From contig NZ_JAJIRN010000005.1 in the NCBI RefSeq assembly GCF_025717515.1, forward strand, positions 62,001 to 126,000: a stretch of DNA of 64,000 nt, in the 5' to 3' direction. Below, piece after piece: positions 17,707-26,980 of the stretch. A program made the translations under genes and the position numbers. The notes beneath the pieces were generated by a model. The model was not told the origin of the DNA. It searched no databases and saw nothing but the letters and a program-made list of their open reading frames with translations. The number at the start of each line of letters is the position of its first letter. The first letter of the stretch is position 1. Source of the stretch: Roseateles oligotrophus. GTDB taxonomy: Bacteria > Pseudomonadota > Gammaproteobacteria > Burkholderiales > Burkholderiaceae_C.

Positions 17707-19018
17707 TATTGCCCTGCTGGCCGTCTTCCTGGCTGCCCTGCCATATGCCTTCCGCCACACCTGGGTCGGTGTGCTGCTGTGGACCTGGGTCAGCATCATG
17801 AACCCGCATAAGCTGGCCTTCGGTTTCGCTCAAAATATGCCCTTCGCTGCGATCGCGGCGGGCGTCACCCTGGTTTCCGTACTGGTGAACCGCGACAAGC
17901 TGAAGTTGGACTTCACGCCGCCGATCAAGGTGTTGTGCGTGTTTATCTTCTGGATGTGTCTGACCACGGCCTTCTCTGTGCACTTCGATCCTTCCCTAGA
18001 CTATCTGAAGAAGGTGATGAAGATACAGTTGATGACGTTGATCGCAGCTGCTGCGCTGCGCGAACGCAAGCACATCGAGCTGTTCATCTGGGTCAATGCG
18101 ATGTCAATCGGTTTCTACGGCTTAAAGGGTGGGCTATTCACGATCCGAAGCGGCGGCGGCGAACGGGTCTGGGGCCCTCCGGGCGGTTTTATCGAAGGCA
18201 ATAACGAGCTGGCGCTGGCGCTGGTGATGACGATCCCGCTGATCAACTACCTGCGCATGGTGGCCACCGGCAAGCGCCTCCGGCTGGGCTTGTTGGTGCT
18301 GATTGGCCTGTGCGCGATCGCAGCGCTGGGCAGTCAGTCGCGCGGTGCCTTGCTGGCCATCGCGGCGATGGGCCTGGTGCTGTGGACCCGCTCGGACAAG
18401 AAGTTCGCGATGGCCGCCGTGCTGCTGTTGGCCGGTTTTCTGTTGTTGAGCTTCATGCCGGAATCCTGGTCGACTCGGATGAATACCATCAAAACCTATG
18501 AAGAGGACGGTTCGGCACTGGGGCGCATCAACGCTTGGTGGTTTGCCTTCAATCTCGCCAATGACCGCCCTCTCGGCGCCGGATTTCAAACAGCGACGTC
18601 CGAGCTTTTCAGTCTCTATGCACCTGACCCGACGGTGCCAAGGGCGGCCCATAGCATTTACTTTTCTGTGTTGGGTGAGCATGGCTGGGGCGGACTGATG
18701 TTGTTCCTGCTGCTGTGGATTTTTCTTTGGAAAATGGGCGCGGCGATACGCAAGCAGGCCAAGGATGAGCCGGAGCTGAGTTGGCTTTACCATCTGGCCG
18801 GCATGTGTCAGGTCTCCATAGCCGGCTACTTAGTCGGAGGTGCGTTTCTTAGCTTGGCCTATTTCGATCTCCCGTACAACATCGCCGTCATTTTGTCGAC
18901 CAGCTATGTGTGGATGAAGGCCAAGCGCTGGCAGACCGACAAGCAGGGAGCCCTTGGCGCTGGCGCGCCGGTCAGCCAGATCCGCACCGCAGCGATAAAG
19001 AGGGCTCAGACTTGGTAA
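17699..19018 (+). CDS. Putative O-glycosylation ligase/polymerase, exosortase A system (Wzy/WaaL-like)
   Basis: 439 aa, polytopic, with about ten to eleven hydrophobic segments. It begins MRDIALLAVFLAALPYAF and carries MNPHKLAFGFAQNMPFA, both typical of the exosortase A-associated ligase family (TIGR03097). A periplasmic loop ends with AHSIYFSVLGEHGWGGL, the Wzy_C-type O-antigen-ligase motif with its conserved histidine. It would polymerise repeat units or transfer glycan to a protein or lipid acceptor in the periplasm. It overlaps the upstream gene by 8 bases and shares a TAATG overlap with the next gene. A longer in-frame extension from 17588 lies in the upstream gene and is rejected. Confidence 0.88.
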   Translation: MRDIALLAVFLAALPYAFRHTWVGVLLWTWVSIMNPHKLAFGFAQNMPFAAIAAGVTLVSVLVNRDKLKLDFTPPIKVLCVFIFWMCLTTAFSVHFDPSLDYLKKVMKIQLMTLIAAAALRERKHIELFIWVNAMSIGFYGLKGGLFTIRSGGGERVWGPPGGFIEGNNELALALVMTIPLINYLRMVATGKRLRLGLLVLIGLCAIAALGSQSRGALLAIAAMGLVLWTRSDKKFAMAAVLLLAGFLLLSFMPESWSTRMNTIKTYEEDGSALGRINAWWFAFNLANDRPLGAGFQTATSELFSLYAPDPTVPRAAHSIYFSVLGEHGWGGLMLFLLLWIFLWKMGAAIRKQAKDEPELSWLYHLAGMCQVSIAGYLVGGAFLSLAYFDLPYNIAVILSTSYVWMKAKRWQTDKQGALGAGAPVSQIRTAAIKRAQTW

Positions 19019-19968
19019 TGAAAACCGCGTTCACGATGCTGTCGCCGCCAGGCGTGCGGGCACGGCTGTCTATCCTGATCTTTCACCGGGTGCTGCCGGC
19101 GCGGGATTCGATCTTTCCGGGGGAAGTTGACGCAACGCGCTTCAATGAGATCTGCTCCTGGCTGAAGGGCTGGGCCGAGGTGCTGCCGCTGGACGAGGCC
19201 GCCGCCCGGCTGGCTAGCGGCAGCTTGCCGGCGCGGGCCTGCGCGATCACCTTCGACGATGGTTACGAGGACAACCGCTCGGTGGCCCTGCCCATTCTGC
19301 AAAAGCATGGGCTCAGTGCCACCTTCTTCATCGCCACCGGCTTCCTGGATAGCGGGCGAATGTGGAATGATCGTGTGATCGAGGCCATCCGGCGCGCCCC
19401 GGATGGCATGTTGGACTGCCGCGAACTGCTAGGGAAGGAGGGCGCCAGCTTTGCGCTGGCCGGACCGGACAGCCGCCGCGCGGCCATCGAGACCATCCTG
19501 ACCGCGATCAAGTACCGACCGATGGATGAGCGCCTCTCGCTGGCCTGTGAACTCGAGCGCAGGGTAGGCGTGCCCGAGTCGCTGCGCCTGATGATGGACG
19601 ACAGCCAAGTCCGTGAATTGCGCCAGGCCGGCATGCAGATCGGCGCTCATACCTGCTCGCACCCAATATTGGCGACGCTCGACAGGACCCAGGCCCGCCG
19701 CGAGATCGGTGACAGCAAGCGCTATCTGGAGGATCTGTTGCGCGAACCGGTGTCGCTGTTTGCCTACCCCAATGGCAAGCCGGGTCGCGACTATTCGCCC
19801 GAGAGTGTCGACATCGTCAAAGAGCTGGGTTTCGAGACGGCTGTCAGCACCGCCTGGGGGGCTGCCTCGGGCCGCAGCGATCGTCTTCAGCTGCCGCGCT
19901 TCTCGCCCTGGGACCACACGCGCCTGCGCTGGCGTGCCCGCCTGCTCGGCAATCTGCGGAGGGGTTGA
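19018..19968 (+). CDS. Polysaccharide deacetylase family protein (second in locus)
   Basis: 316 aa from an ATG that overlaps the ligase stop (TAATG). It has a CE4/NodB core: CAITFDDGYEDN (Asp80, Asp81), GLSATFFIATGFL, GAHTCSHPILATL (His211, His215, the metal ligands) and a FAYPNGKPGRDYS motif. The layout differs from the deacetylase at 1.7 kb, so it is not a duplicate. It probably acts on a different residue or at a different stage. No convincing signal peptide is visible. An in-frame extension from 18910 lies inside the upstream gene. Confidence 0.87.
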   Translation: MKTAFTMLSPPGVRARLSILIFHRVLPARDSIFPGEVDATRFNEICSWLKGWAEVLPLDEAAARLASGSLPARACAITFDDGYEDNRSVALPILQKHGLSATFFIATGFLDSGRMWNDRVIEAIRRAPDGMLDCRELLGKEGASFALAGPDSRRAAIETILTAIKYRPMDERLSLACELERRVGVPESLRLMMDDSQVRELRQAGMQIGAHTCSHPILATLDRTQARREIGDSKRYLEDLLREPVSLFAYPNGKPGRDYSPESVDIVKELGFETAVSTAWGAASGRSDRLQLPRFSPWDHTRLRWRARLLGNLRRG

Positions 19969-19970
19969 GC

Positions 19971-21491
19971 ATGGCTGGGTCATTCCGTTGGGTCGCGGTG
20001 CGATGCCTGGCCTTGCTGATCGGTCTGGCATCGACGCTGAGCGCGGGCGCCATGCCGGAGGGCTTCGAACTAGGCGATGGATCGGTGGGCCCGACCTGTG
20101 CCAACTACCTCGGCATGGGGCCGATGGCCTGGCGCCAGCGCGGCGGTGATTGGGTCGATGCCAAGGGGCAGCCGCACGGCCAGCGTCCGTTCTCAACCAT
20201 GGACGTGGCGCGCGGCCAAGGTAGGCCCTTTGTCGAGATGGATCTGACGCCGCTGCTGCGTGCCTGGCAGGCGCAACCGCGCCTCCCCCATATCGTCGTG
20301 CTGCGCAGCGTAGGCCAGTCCGCGGCCGGCAGCGATGTTATCGAATTTCATAGCCGTGAATCCAGTGATATAACGGCCCGCCCCCTGCTCAAGGTGACGC
20401 TCAAGGGTGGGAGCCGCCTGCGTTTAACGCCCGCGGCCGACACCTTCCTGGATTGCAGCTCGCTGAGCAGCCTCGGGCGCCGTGCGGAGCTCAAGACCGG
20501 TGGTGACCGCAGTGTGCTGCTGCGCTTCGAACTGCCGAAGAACCTGGCCGAGATCGAATCGGCCGCGCTCTTGCTGAGTAGCGACAAGCAGTACGGCGCC
20601 TCGGCCCAAACCATTGGTAGCTTCGCGCTTAAGCCTGCATTTTCCGAGGCCCATGAACCCCGGCAAGGCTTGGCGGCCGCAGCACCGGCCGACCGCGGAC
20701 TGGAGGGCCATCCCGATGTCTTGTTCACCGCTGGTTTTGAGGAGTCGGCCTGGTTGGCGCGCTTCGGCGAACTGACTTTGCGCGGCGATGCTGAGAGCAT
20801 CGATGCCGACAAGGCGGGTGGCTTTGTGTCCCTGTTCGGGCGTGCGCTCAAGGTGACGATGCGTCGCGGCAAGAACCTGGGCCTGGATCTGCGCTACCGC
20901 TTTGCTCGCCATGGCCAGGCGGAGCCGCAAGAACTCTACTTCCGCTACTACCTGCGCTTCGCCAAAGATTGGAACCCCAGTGGCGACGGCGGCAAGCTGC
21001 CCGGCATTGCCGGCACCTATGGCAAAGCGGGCTGGGGCATGCGCAAGCCCGATGGTTTCAATGGCTGGTCGGTGCGCGGCGGCTTCGCGCGCCGGCCCGC
21101 CGACGATCCCACGGTGACTCGGCTGAGCGGGCTGGTGTCCTATGCTTACCATGTTGACCAGAGCGACAACTCCGGTGCCGTCTTCGGCTGGGGCGAAGGA
21201 CTGTCGGGTGTGCTCAGCAATGAGCGATGGTACTGTGTCGAGCAGTTCGTCCGGCTCAACGATCCTGGGCAGCGCAACGGCATCGTGCGCGCTTGGGTGG
21301 ATGGCAGCCAGGTGCTGGAGCAGGGCGGCTTGCGCTTTCGCGACACCGACAAACTTGCCATCGAAGAGGTATGGCTAGATGTTTACCATGGCGGCGTCGC
21401 ACCGGCCCCGCATGACCTGACCCTGTACATCGATAATGTGGTGATAGCCCGCCGCTACATCGGACCTACTATGGCCGTTTCGGCACACTGA
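19971..21491 (+). CDS. Secreted DNRLRE + polysaccharide-lyase-14-like protein
   Basis: 506 aa. The start is the ATG preceded by a strong GGAGG ribosome site; a TTG at 19965 is less likely. Residues 1-28 are a signal peptide ending near AGA-MPEG. Residues about 35-220 contain two DNRLRE-like halves (MDLTPLLRAWQ; ADTFLDCSSLSSLG...RSVLLRFELPK). Residues about 235-500 resemble the PL14 jelly-roll: YFRYYLRFAKDWN, GKLPGIAG, WYCVEQFVRLNDPG, DNVVIARRYIGP. It is likely periplasmic or exported. It may trim or release the acidic polymer of this locus, consistent with a uronate-forming dehydrogenase upstream. The fold call is from motif reading only. Confidence 0.72.
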   Translation: MAGSFRWVAVRCLALLIGLASTLSAGAMPEGFELGDGSVGPTCANYLGMGPMAWRQRGGDWVDAKGQPHGQRPFSTMDVARGQGRPFVEMDLTPLLRAWQAQPRLPHIVVLRSVGQSAAGSDVIEFHSRESSDITARPLLKVTLKGGSRLRLTPAADTFLDCSSLSSLGRRAELKTGGDRSVLLRFELPKNLAEIESAALLLSSDKQYGASAQTIGSFALKPAFSEAHEPRQGLAAAAPADRGLEGHPDVLFTAGFEESAWLARFGELTLRGDAESIDADKAGGFVSLFGRALKVTMRRGKNLGLDLRYRFARHGQAEPQELYFRYYLRFAKDWNPSGDGGKLPGIAGTYGKAGWGMRKPDGFNGWSVRGGFARRPADDPTVTRLSGLVSYAYHVDQSDNSGAVFGWGEGLSGVLSNERWYCVEQFVRLNDPGQRNGIVRAWVDGSQVLEQGGLRFRDTDKLAIEEVWLDVYHGGVAPAPHDLTLYIDNVVIARRYIGPTMAVSAH

Positions 21492-21894
21492 TCTAATTAG
21501 AACCTGAAACCCTGAAGAGACCAGCCTGACTTCACCTACTCAGGCGACAACTTGCTTGACAGTCGCCGCTAGCCACATCAAGCCACATCCATCGGATTGC
21601 TACAAGGGGTGAGGGCTTAAGCTCGGTGGATTGGTGCATACCCCCGACTCAAGGGGGGCGCAAGAAACGAAAGCTAGATAAAATCCGGATGCTGTTGGCG
21701 CAAGCACATCGGTTTGCTGCATTCCAGAATTTGCGAATTCCGGCATTCCAGCGAGCTGGAATTGTTTGATCATCAGTATTTGGTAGTTTTTGGATGGTGC
21801 ACAGGGATAATTGAAAATATCCATGAGTTCAGAGTGAGTACTCGCGGATCCAGTAACTGCATTATTCTTCCAGTTTGTTTACGTATCATCACCC
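21492..21894 (+). other. Intergenic region upstream of the large lipoprotein gene
   Basis: About 400 bases with no credible gene. This is the first real gap after 21 kb of close-packed + strand genes, so it probably holds a promoter for the lipoprotein gene. A perfect 7-bp inverted repeat with a 4-base loop is at 21745-21762. A ggcgac/gtcgcc pair near 21543 could form a weak hairpin. No clear -35/-10 pair or T-tract terminator was recognised. Confidence 0.4.
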
Positions 21895-24852
21895 ATGAAT
21901 ATCCCCTCCCAACTGCAATTCTGTCATTTGCTCCAATGGCCAAAGGGTGTTCTGCGCGGCGCTCCTGCGCTAGTGTTGGCGCTTGGCCTTACTGCGTGCG
22001 GAGGAGGAGGCACCGAAAAAGCCGATGGTATTTCGAAGATAGCTAGCGCGGAGGTTGACGTCTCCGGCAAACTTGCAGTCGGACTGAAAGATGAGCCGTA
22101 TTCTGCGCAACTCGGCACTGAAGACAATGTTGCGCCTCATGATTATTCGATCGTGGACGGCGATTTGCCGCCGGGTTTGAGATTGGATACCGCGACAGGA
22201 TCGATCACTGGCCGGCCGGCGCGAGTTGGTGAATACAGTTTCAATGTCCGCTCGCAAGACGCCACTGGGTTGGTGAAAATGCAACGGTTCACTATTTTCA
22301 TCGATGAATCAGCGGGCTCAGCCAGCACCGCACCGGGATTGGCGCCTAAGCCGGCTGTTATAGATCGGGCAAAGCGCTTGTCCGCGCTTACCCCCGCCCC
22401 TACTGCGGCACCCGACGTCTCCGGACTGCTTACGATTGTTGCCGGCATGGCCGAAGGCGAGTGGCGTCGAGTGAACCTGAACGCGTACTCGTCAGTGTGG
22501 ACGCCTGCAAACTTGCGTCCTTTGTTCGGATCAAGTAACCCTGATCCTTCAAAAATTATTCTCTCCTGGAGCGGATTTGCCTGGGATTCCAACCGCGCTG
22601 CGCTGCTGCTATATGGCGGCGGCCATGCCAATTACGGTGGGAACGACGTTTACATGTGGCGTGCCAGTACGCAGATGTGGGAGCGCGCCTCTCTGCCGAG
22701 CATGATGGTAAAAAATTCGCTGGGCCATATGAACGCGATCGACGGCGCGGCCAAAGCGCCGGCATCCGCTCACACCTACGACAACAATATTTTTCTGCCG
22801 ATTCTTGACCGTATGCTGGTGTTGGGTGGCGCCGCAGACCCAAATGGCGGGCACTACCTCACTCAAGCAGCCGACTCATCTCAGCGTGTCACTGGGCCCT
22901 ACCTTTTTGACCCGAGTCGGGCGCACTCTGACAAGGTGGGAGGAAGCACGGGTTCGCATGTCCAACGTGTGGCGCCGTACCCTGAAATTCTGGGCGGCGA
23001 TATGTGGTCGAACCGCGAGTCGTGGCTCAACGGGTCGACAACTTCGAAGCCTCCCGTTGAATCCCTGGTCAATGGCTGTACGGGCTATTCCAAGGAGGCG
23101 GACCGTGACGTAGTGTATGTACGTACCGCGTACCGTCTTTATCGCTATGAAATAGGAGACCTGGGTAACCCTGCATCAGATGTTTGGAAACAGGTTGGTC
23201 AATACTACTATGGCGGGTCCGGTGGACAGAGCACCTGCGGTTATGACCCAGTGCGCAAGATATTCTTGTCGACGCACCTCAAGACGCCCTTCATCTTTTG
23301 GAATCTGGCCAATCCTGGAGTCGTGGTTCGGGACACGTTAGTAACACCAACCGACCCTAGCGGAGAATTTTCGACGCTACTGTCGAGCGGAGCTATATCG
23401 ATGTCCAAGTGCGGTCTGGAGTTTGACCCCGTGCGCAGCAACTTTAAGCTTTGGTGCGGCGATGGCCGTGTCTGGACCGTGACACCTCCGCCGACGGCCA
23501 CTGCTAGCGGCTGGACTATTGTCAAGGCGCCGCTGCTGGCGAGTGCGGTACCAACCGAAGGTACGGGCACCGGCATCCTTGGCAAGTGGAAATATGTGCC
23601 GAACCTCGATGTTTTCATGGGTCTAGCCGATGCAGTTCAGGGCAATATATGGATATACAAGCCGCTTGGCTGGGTGAATCCGGCCGGAACCGCTAATTTG
23701 CCGCCTTCGGTGTCGATCACCGCACCTGTCAATGGTGCAAATTTCACGGTGGGGGCACCAATTTCGATATCGGGCGCTGCAGCTGATGGCGACGGGAGTG
23801 TCGCCAAAGTTGAGTTTTTTGCCAACGGCACCAAGATCGGAGAAAGTCAGTCTGCACCGTTCGGCATGGTTTGGTCTGGCGCGATGGTTGGCATACAGAC
23901 AATTACTGCAATTGCCACAGACAATGCGGGTGCCACCAAGACCTCGTCCTCGGTTGCGGTCACGGTCAACCCGGAAGTCGTGTTAAATAACCCACCTACC
24001 GTACTGTTGCTTCGGCCCTCTGTTGGTGCCACCATACCCTTTGGAACACCCATTCCGCTTGAAGCGTCTGCAGGAGACAGTGATGGCAGCGTGGTGCGCG
24101 TTGAGTTCTTTGCTGGAGCCAGCAAAATAGGCGAGGCCACCAACGCACCTTTCACGTTGGTCTGGACCTCTCCACCATTGGGCTCAAGCGCACTTTCCGC
24201 AGTTGCCACCGATGACAAGGGTGCGAGCACCGGTTCGGCAACGATTTCGATTAACGTAGTACCCGCTCAAGGCACCGGGACTGTCACGCTGCAACGCGGC
24301 TCTGGGCAGTCTGTTGTAGCCGATACCTACCTGTCAAATTACCACCAAACCTTGAACTTCGGGTCAACAACCAATGTCCAGGACCAGTCCAGCAATTACT
24401 CGTCGCTTGTCCGTTTCGCGATATTCGAGTCAGAAGGCGGTCCTGTTCCGAATACCGCGCGCATTACGTCTGCGACGCTTTCGTTGTATAAATTCTCGTC
24501 GTACGACGTGGTTTTTTCCTTGCACCGGGTGTTGCAGGACTGGTCGGAGAGTTCTTCCACTTGGATTTCTAGAAAACCGGGGATAGCTTGGTCGACTCCA
24601 GGCGCCAACGGCTTAGATAGGGATATCGCTTCGGTGCCCGACGCTTCGGCGGCCACTAATTTCGACCCAGGTTGGATTAATTTTGATGTAACTTCCAGTG
24701 TGAAGGATATGAGCATGGCAACAGCGCTCGACAACTACGGTTGGCGACTGAAGGCTGTGAGCGGCTACACAACTGCGATCAAGAAGATTTACTCGAGCGA
24801 GTTCACGGGCACGCCGTCACTTCGTCCGAAACTGCAAATCACTTATGAGTGA
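21895..24852 (+). CDS. Large Ig-like/DNRLRE surface lipoprotein
   Basis: 985 aa. A hydrophobic signal ends in a lipobox (LGLTAC-GGGG), so Cys36 should be lipidated. Residues about 60-140 form a putative-Ig (He_PIG) domain with DLPPGLRLDTATGSITGRP. Residues about 160-590 contain kelch-like elements (LLLYGGGHANYGGNDVYMW, QMWERAS), suggesting a beta-propeller. Two tandem Ig-like repeats follow (PPSVSITAPVNGANF and PPTVLLLRPSVGATI, each with DGSVxxVEFFA). A DNRLRE domain (DTYLSNYHQTLNFG to RPKLQITYE) closes the protein. It may bind or tether the polysaccharide at the cell surface. The start lacks a good ribosome site. It shares the DNRLRE type with the preceding gene. Confidence 0.8.
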   Translation: MNIPSQLQFCHLLQWPKGVLRGAPALVLALGLTACGGGGTEKADGISKIASAEVDVSGKLAVGLKDEPYSAQLGTEDNVAPHDYSIVDGDLPPGLRLDTATGSITGRPARVGEYSFNVRSQDATGLVKMQRFTIFIDESAGSASTAPGLAPKPAVIDRAKRLSALTPAPTAAPDVSGLLTIVAGMAEGEWRRVNLNAYSSVWTPANLRPLFGSSNPDPSKIILSWSGFAWDSNRAALLLYGGGHANYGGNDVYMWRASTQMWERASLPSMMVKNSLGHMNAIDGAAKAPASAHTYDNNIFLPILDRMLVLGGAADPNGGHYLTQAADSSQRVTGPYLFDPSRAHSDKVGGSTGSHVQRVAPYPEILGGDMWSNRESWLNGSTTSKPPVESLVNGCTGYSKEADRDVVYVRTAYRLYRYEIGDLGNPASDVWKQVGQYYYGGSGGQSTCGYDPVRKIFLSTHLKTPFIFWNLANPGVVVRDTLVTPTDPSGEFSTLLSSGAISMSKCGLEFDPVRSNFKLWCGDGRVWTVTPPPTATASGWTIVKAPLLASAVPTEGTGTGILGKWKYVPNLDVFMGLADAVQGNIWIYKPLGWVNPAGTANLPPSVSITAPVNGANFTVGAPISISGAAADGDGSVAKVEFFANGTKIGESQSAPFGMVWSGAMVGIQTITAIATDNAGATKTSSSVAVTVNPEVVLNNPPTVLLLRPSVGATIPFGTPIPLEASAGDSDGSVVRVEFFAGASKIGEATNAPFTLVWTSPPLGSSALSAVATDDKGASTGSATISINVVPAQGTGTVTLQRGSGQSVVADTYLSNYHQTLNFGSTTNVQDQSSNYSSLVRFAIFESEGGPVPNTARITSATLSLYKFSSYDVVFSLHRVLQDWSESSSTWISRKPGIAWSTPGANGLDRDIASVPDASAATNFDPGWINFDVTSSVKDMSMATALDNYGWRLKAVSGYTTAIKKIYSSEFTGTPSLRPKLQITYE

Positions 24853-25215
24853 AGATGAGCGATTCACAATTGCCGAGTTAGTCGTATCAGCCATTTGCTA
24901 AAGTTCTGCAGTGCTTACGGCCGAGCTTGCCTTGAGTCCGTGCCGAGGGTTGCTCAGGCCATCCTGTATAGGTAGGCTCAGTCTGTTGTGTCGTTACTTG
25001 ATTCCGGTGCATGACATGCTTTAGCAGCGGAGCCCTAAGCGATAATCTAACGGCGGGTTTCCCGCTTAAGGCCAAATTCTCAACGATACTTTCGCTTAAA
25101 ACACGAGGGGACTTGGCATTGGCAAAGGGCGTGAGGCAGCGTTGGGCGCATCCTTTACGTTGGCTCGCAACCTAGGGTCAAGTTGGTGAGCGTCTTCGAC
25201 AGGAGTTCTTCCGCG
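24853..25215. other. Convergent intergenic region
   Basis: About 360 bases between convergent genes. Short open frames exist on both strands, but none has a recognisable product or ribosome site. A 5-bp GC stem with a TTT loop at 25053-25065 is the only hairpin noticed; it is too short to call a terminator. No gene is called. Confidence 0.35.
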
Positions 25216-26937
25216 TTAAGGTATTCGATAGTTCGGGCTGTGCGCGCGCAACCATTGTTCAAGCATCATCAGTATCCATATTTTCTCGCCATAGTAGCCT
25301 GAATGCTCTAAAAGTCGTTCTTTCAGCAAAGAGTCGATGAATACTCGGTTGACAATGCCCCGTTGTGACAAGGTCTGAACTGAATCGCTGGCCAGTTCAA
25401 ATAGTTTTGGGCTGCGAGTCAACCACACCCCAAATGGCAAACCAAAGCCTTGTTTCTTTTTGACCAAAATTTCGTCCGGCAAAAAGCCCCGTAGCGCTTC
25501 CTTGAAAAACCAGCGAAGTTTTAATCCGCGTAGTTTGTAGTCGTCAGGCAAGGTCAAAGAGAAGTCAAGCAGGGCTGTATCCAACATCGGAAAGCCAACA
25601 CTGACACCGGCCATGCGAGTGGTCTCGCGTACCTTTGGCAAGTCACTCTCACCCAAGGTATATCGCCAGTCGAAAGCCAAGGTCGTGTTCAATTCGCTGG
25701 CAGGGCCAATCGAGTCCCAGACGCTTTGCTGGTGCTGGGCTGGGCCATTGACATTCACCTGATTCAAAAACTCGGGGGCCAGGACTTCGTCAATACCGAG
25801 GCGTAGCAGCAAGTTGTACATCTGCAAGCGGGCAGGCATGGCGACCTTGGCCTGTTCTACATAGCTATGGCCCTTTTTCAACAAATGAGTCCGCCCGGCC
25901 CAAGCGCTTTCAAGAATCGGTTCGAGCAAGCCCCTCCGCAGTGAACTCGGTACGTTTTGCCACCAGCCGAATACTCGTTGCTTGGCATAGCGGCTGTTGC
26001 CACCAAAAAGCTCGTCTCCCCCATCGCCGGCGAGAATCCGTGTGACACCATCTTGCTTGGCTTTTAAGGCGCAGTAATAGGCGGGCAAGGCGGAGGAGTT
26101 TCCGAATGGTTGGTCGTAATGTGCTGCAACCGAGGGAATGCTACGAACCAAGTCATCAGGTGTTACGTAATACTCGTGGTGCTCACTGCCAAAATGTTTG
26201 GCCGCCAATCGGGCATAGGACATTTCGTCATAGCCTTCGGCTTCAAAACCGATGGAATAGCTGGCCGCGCCTTGGCCGGTGGCTTCACGAATCATCCCCG
26301 CGACGGTTGAACTATCGGTGCCGCCGCTGAGGAAGCAGGCGGGCTTGCTGCCGTCGAGTTGGCGTTCAACCGAATCCTTCAGGATTTGGCGAAATTGGCC
26401 GCTAGCTTCGTTAAAATTTTTCGCACTTTCTGACTTGAAATTCGTCCGCCAATACTGAGCTACAGTCAGCTCACCATTTTTGAACGAGACATAGTGACCA
26501 GGCGGAATGCGATAGACGTTTTTATATATGGTCCGCGGCGACGGAATGCAATGGAAATAGATGTAGTCGAAAATTGCTTGCGGATCAATTTCACTGTTTG
26601 CTACAGCCAACGCACCTGCTGATGTGGCAAAACAGATTTGCCCATCGTCTATGTAATAGCACATTGTTTGGATGGCGAAACGATCTACGGCTGCGACTTG
26701 ACTGCCATCCGGGAGAGTCACAGCAAACGCGAAGTCTCCGTCAACTTCTGTGAGTTTGTCGACACCTCCGTTCAGCAAAAACTGCTGCCATGTCCCTGTT
26801 GCACTGATCTTGTGGGCGGCCGCCAAGGCTGCGTTGCGGTAACGGGGGGCGCCGACGGCCCACTCGGAATTTTGAATGTGCATGGTTGCTGTCACTGTCA
26901 GACGATTGGGGTTAGCTTGAAATGCTGTGGATGGCAT
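25216..26937 (-). CDS. Asparagine synthase-like protein lacking the glutaminase cysteine
   Basis: 573 aa from the chosen ATG; TTG at 27000 and ATG at 26883 are alternatives. None of these puts Cys at position 2. The N-terminal domain keeps the Ntn fold pattern (KLTEVDGDFAFAV, VAAVDRFAIQTMCYY) but not the nucleophile or the RGPD motif. The C-terminal synthetase domain is intact: SGGTDS (204-209), SIGFEAEGYDE and LAGDGGDELFGG. It should still adenylate a carboxylate but would need free ammonia or another amine. This resembles beta-lactam synthetase and lasso cyclases, which also derive from AsnB. It lies 43 bases after the flippase gene and is probably in its operon. Confidence 0.82.
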   Translation of the reverse strand: MPSTAFQANPNRLTVTATMHIQNSEWAVGAPRYRNAALAAAHKISATGTWQQFLLNGGVDKLTEVDGDFAFAVTLPDGSQVAAVDRFAIQTMCYYIDDGQICFATSAGALAVANSEIDPQAIFDYIYFHCIPSPRTIYKNVYRIPPGHYVSFKNGELTVAQYWRTNFKSESAKNFNEASGQFRQILKDSVERQLDGSKPACFLSGGTDSSTVAGMIREATGQGAASYSIGFEAEGYDEMSYARLAAKHFGSEHHEYYVTPDDLVRSIPSVAAHYDQPFGNSSALPAYYCALKAKQDGVTRILAGDGGDELFGGNSRYAKQRVFGWWQNVPSSLRRGLLEPILESAWAGRTHLLKKGHSYVEQAKVAMPARLQMYNLLLRLGIDEVLAPEFLNQVNVNGPAQHQQSVWDSIGPASELNTTLAFDWRYTLGESDLPKVRETTRMAGVSVGFPMLDTALLDFSLTLPDDYKLRGLKLRWFFKEALRGFLPDEILVKKKQGFGLPFGVWLTRSPKLFELASDSVQTLSQRGIVNRVFIDSLLKERLLEHSGYYGEKIWILMMLEQWLRAHSPNYRIP

Positions 26938-26980
26938 TATTTTTTGAGCGAAGACTCTCAAGAAAAGTATTGCCACGTTC

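Noticed and set aside
24887-25075. 62-codon - strand frame in the convergent gap
   Set aside because: No ribosome site, no hydrophobic or conserved pattern.
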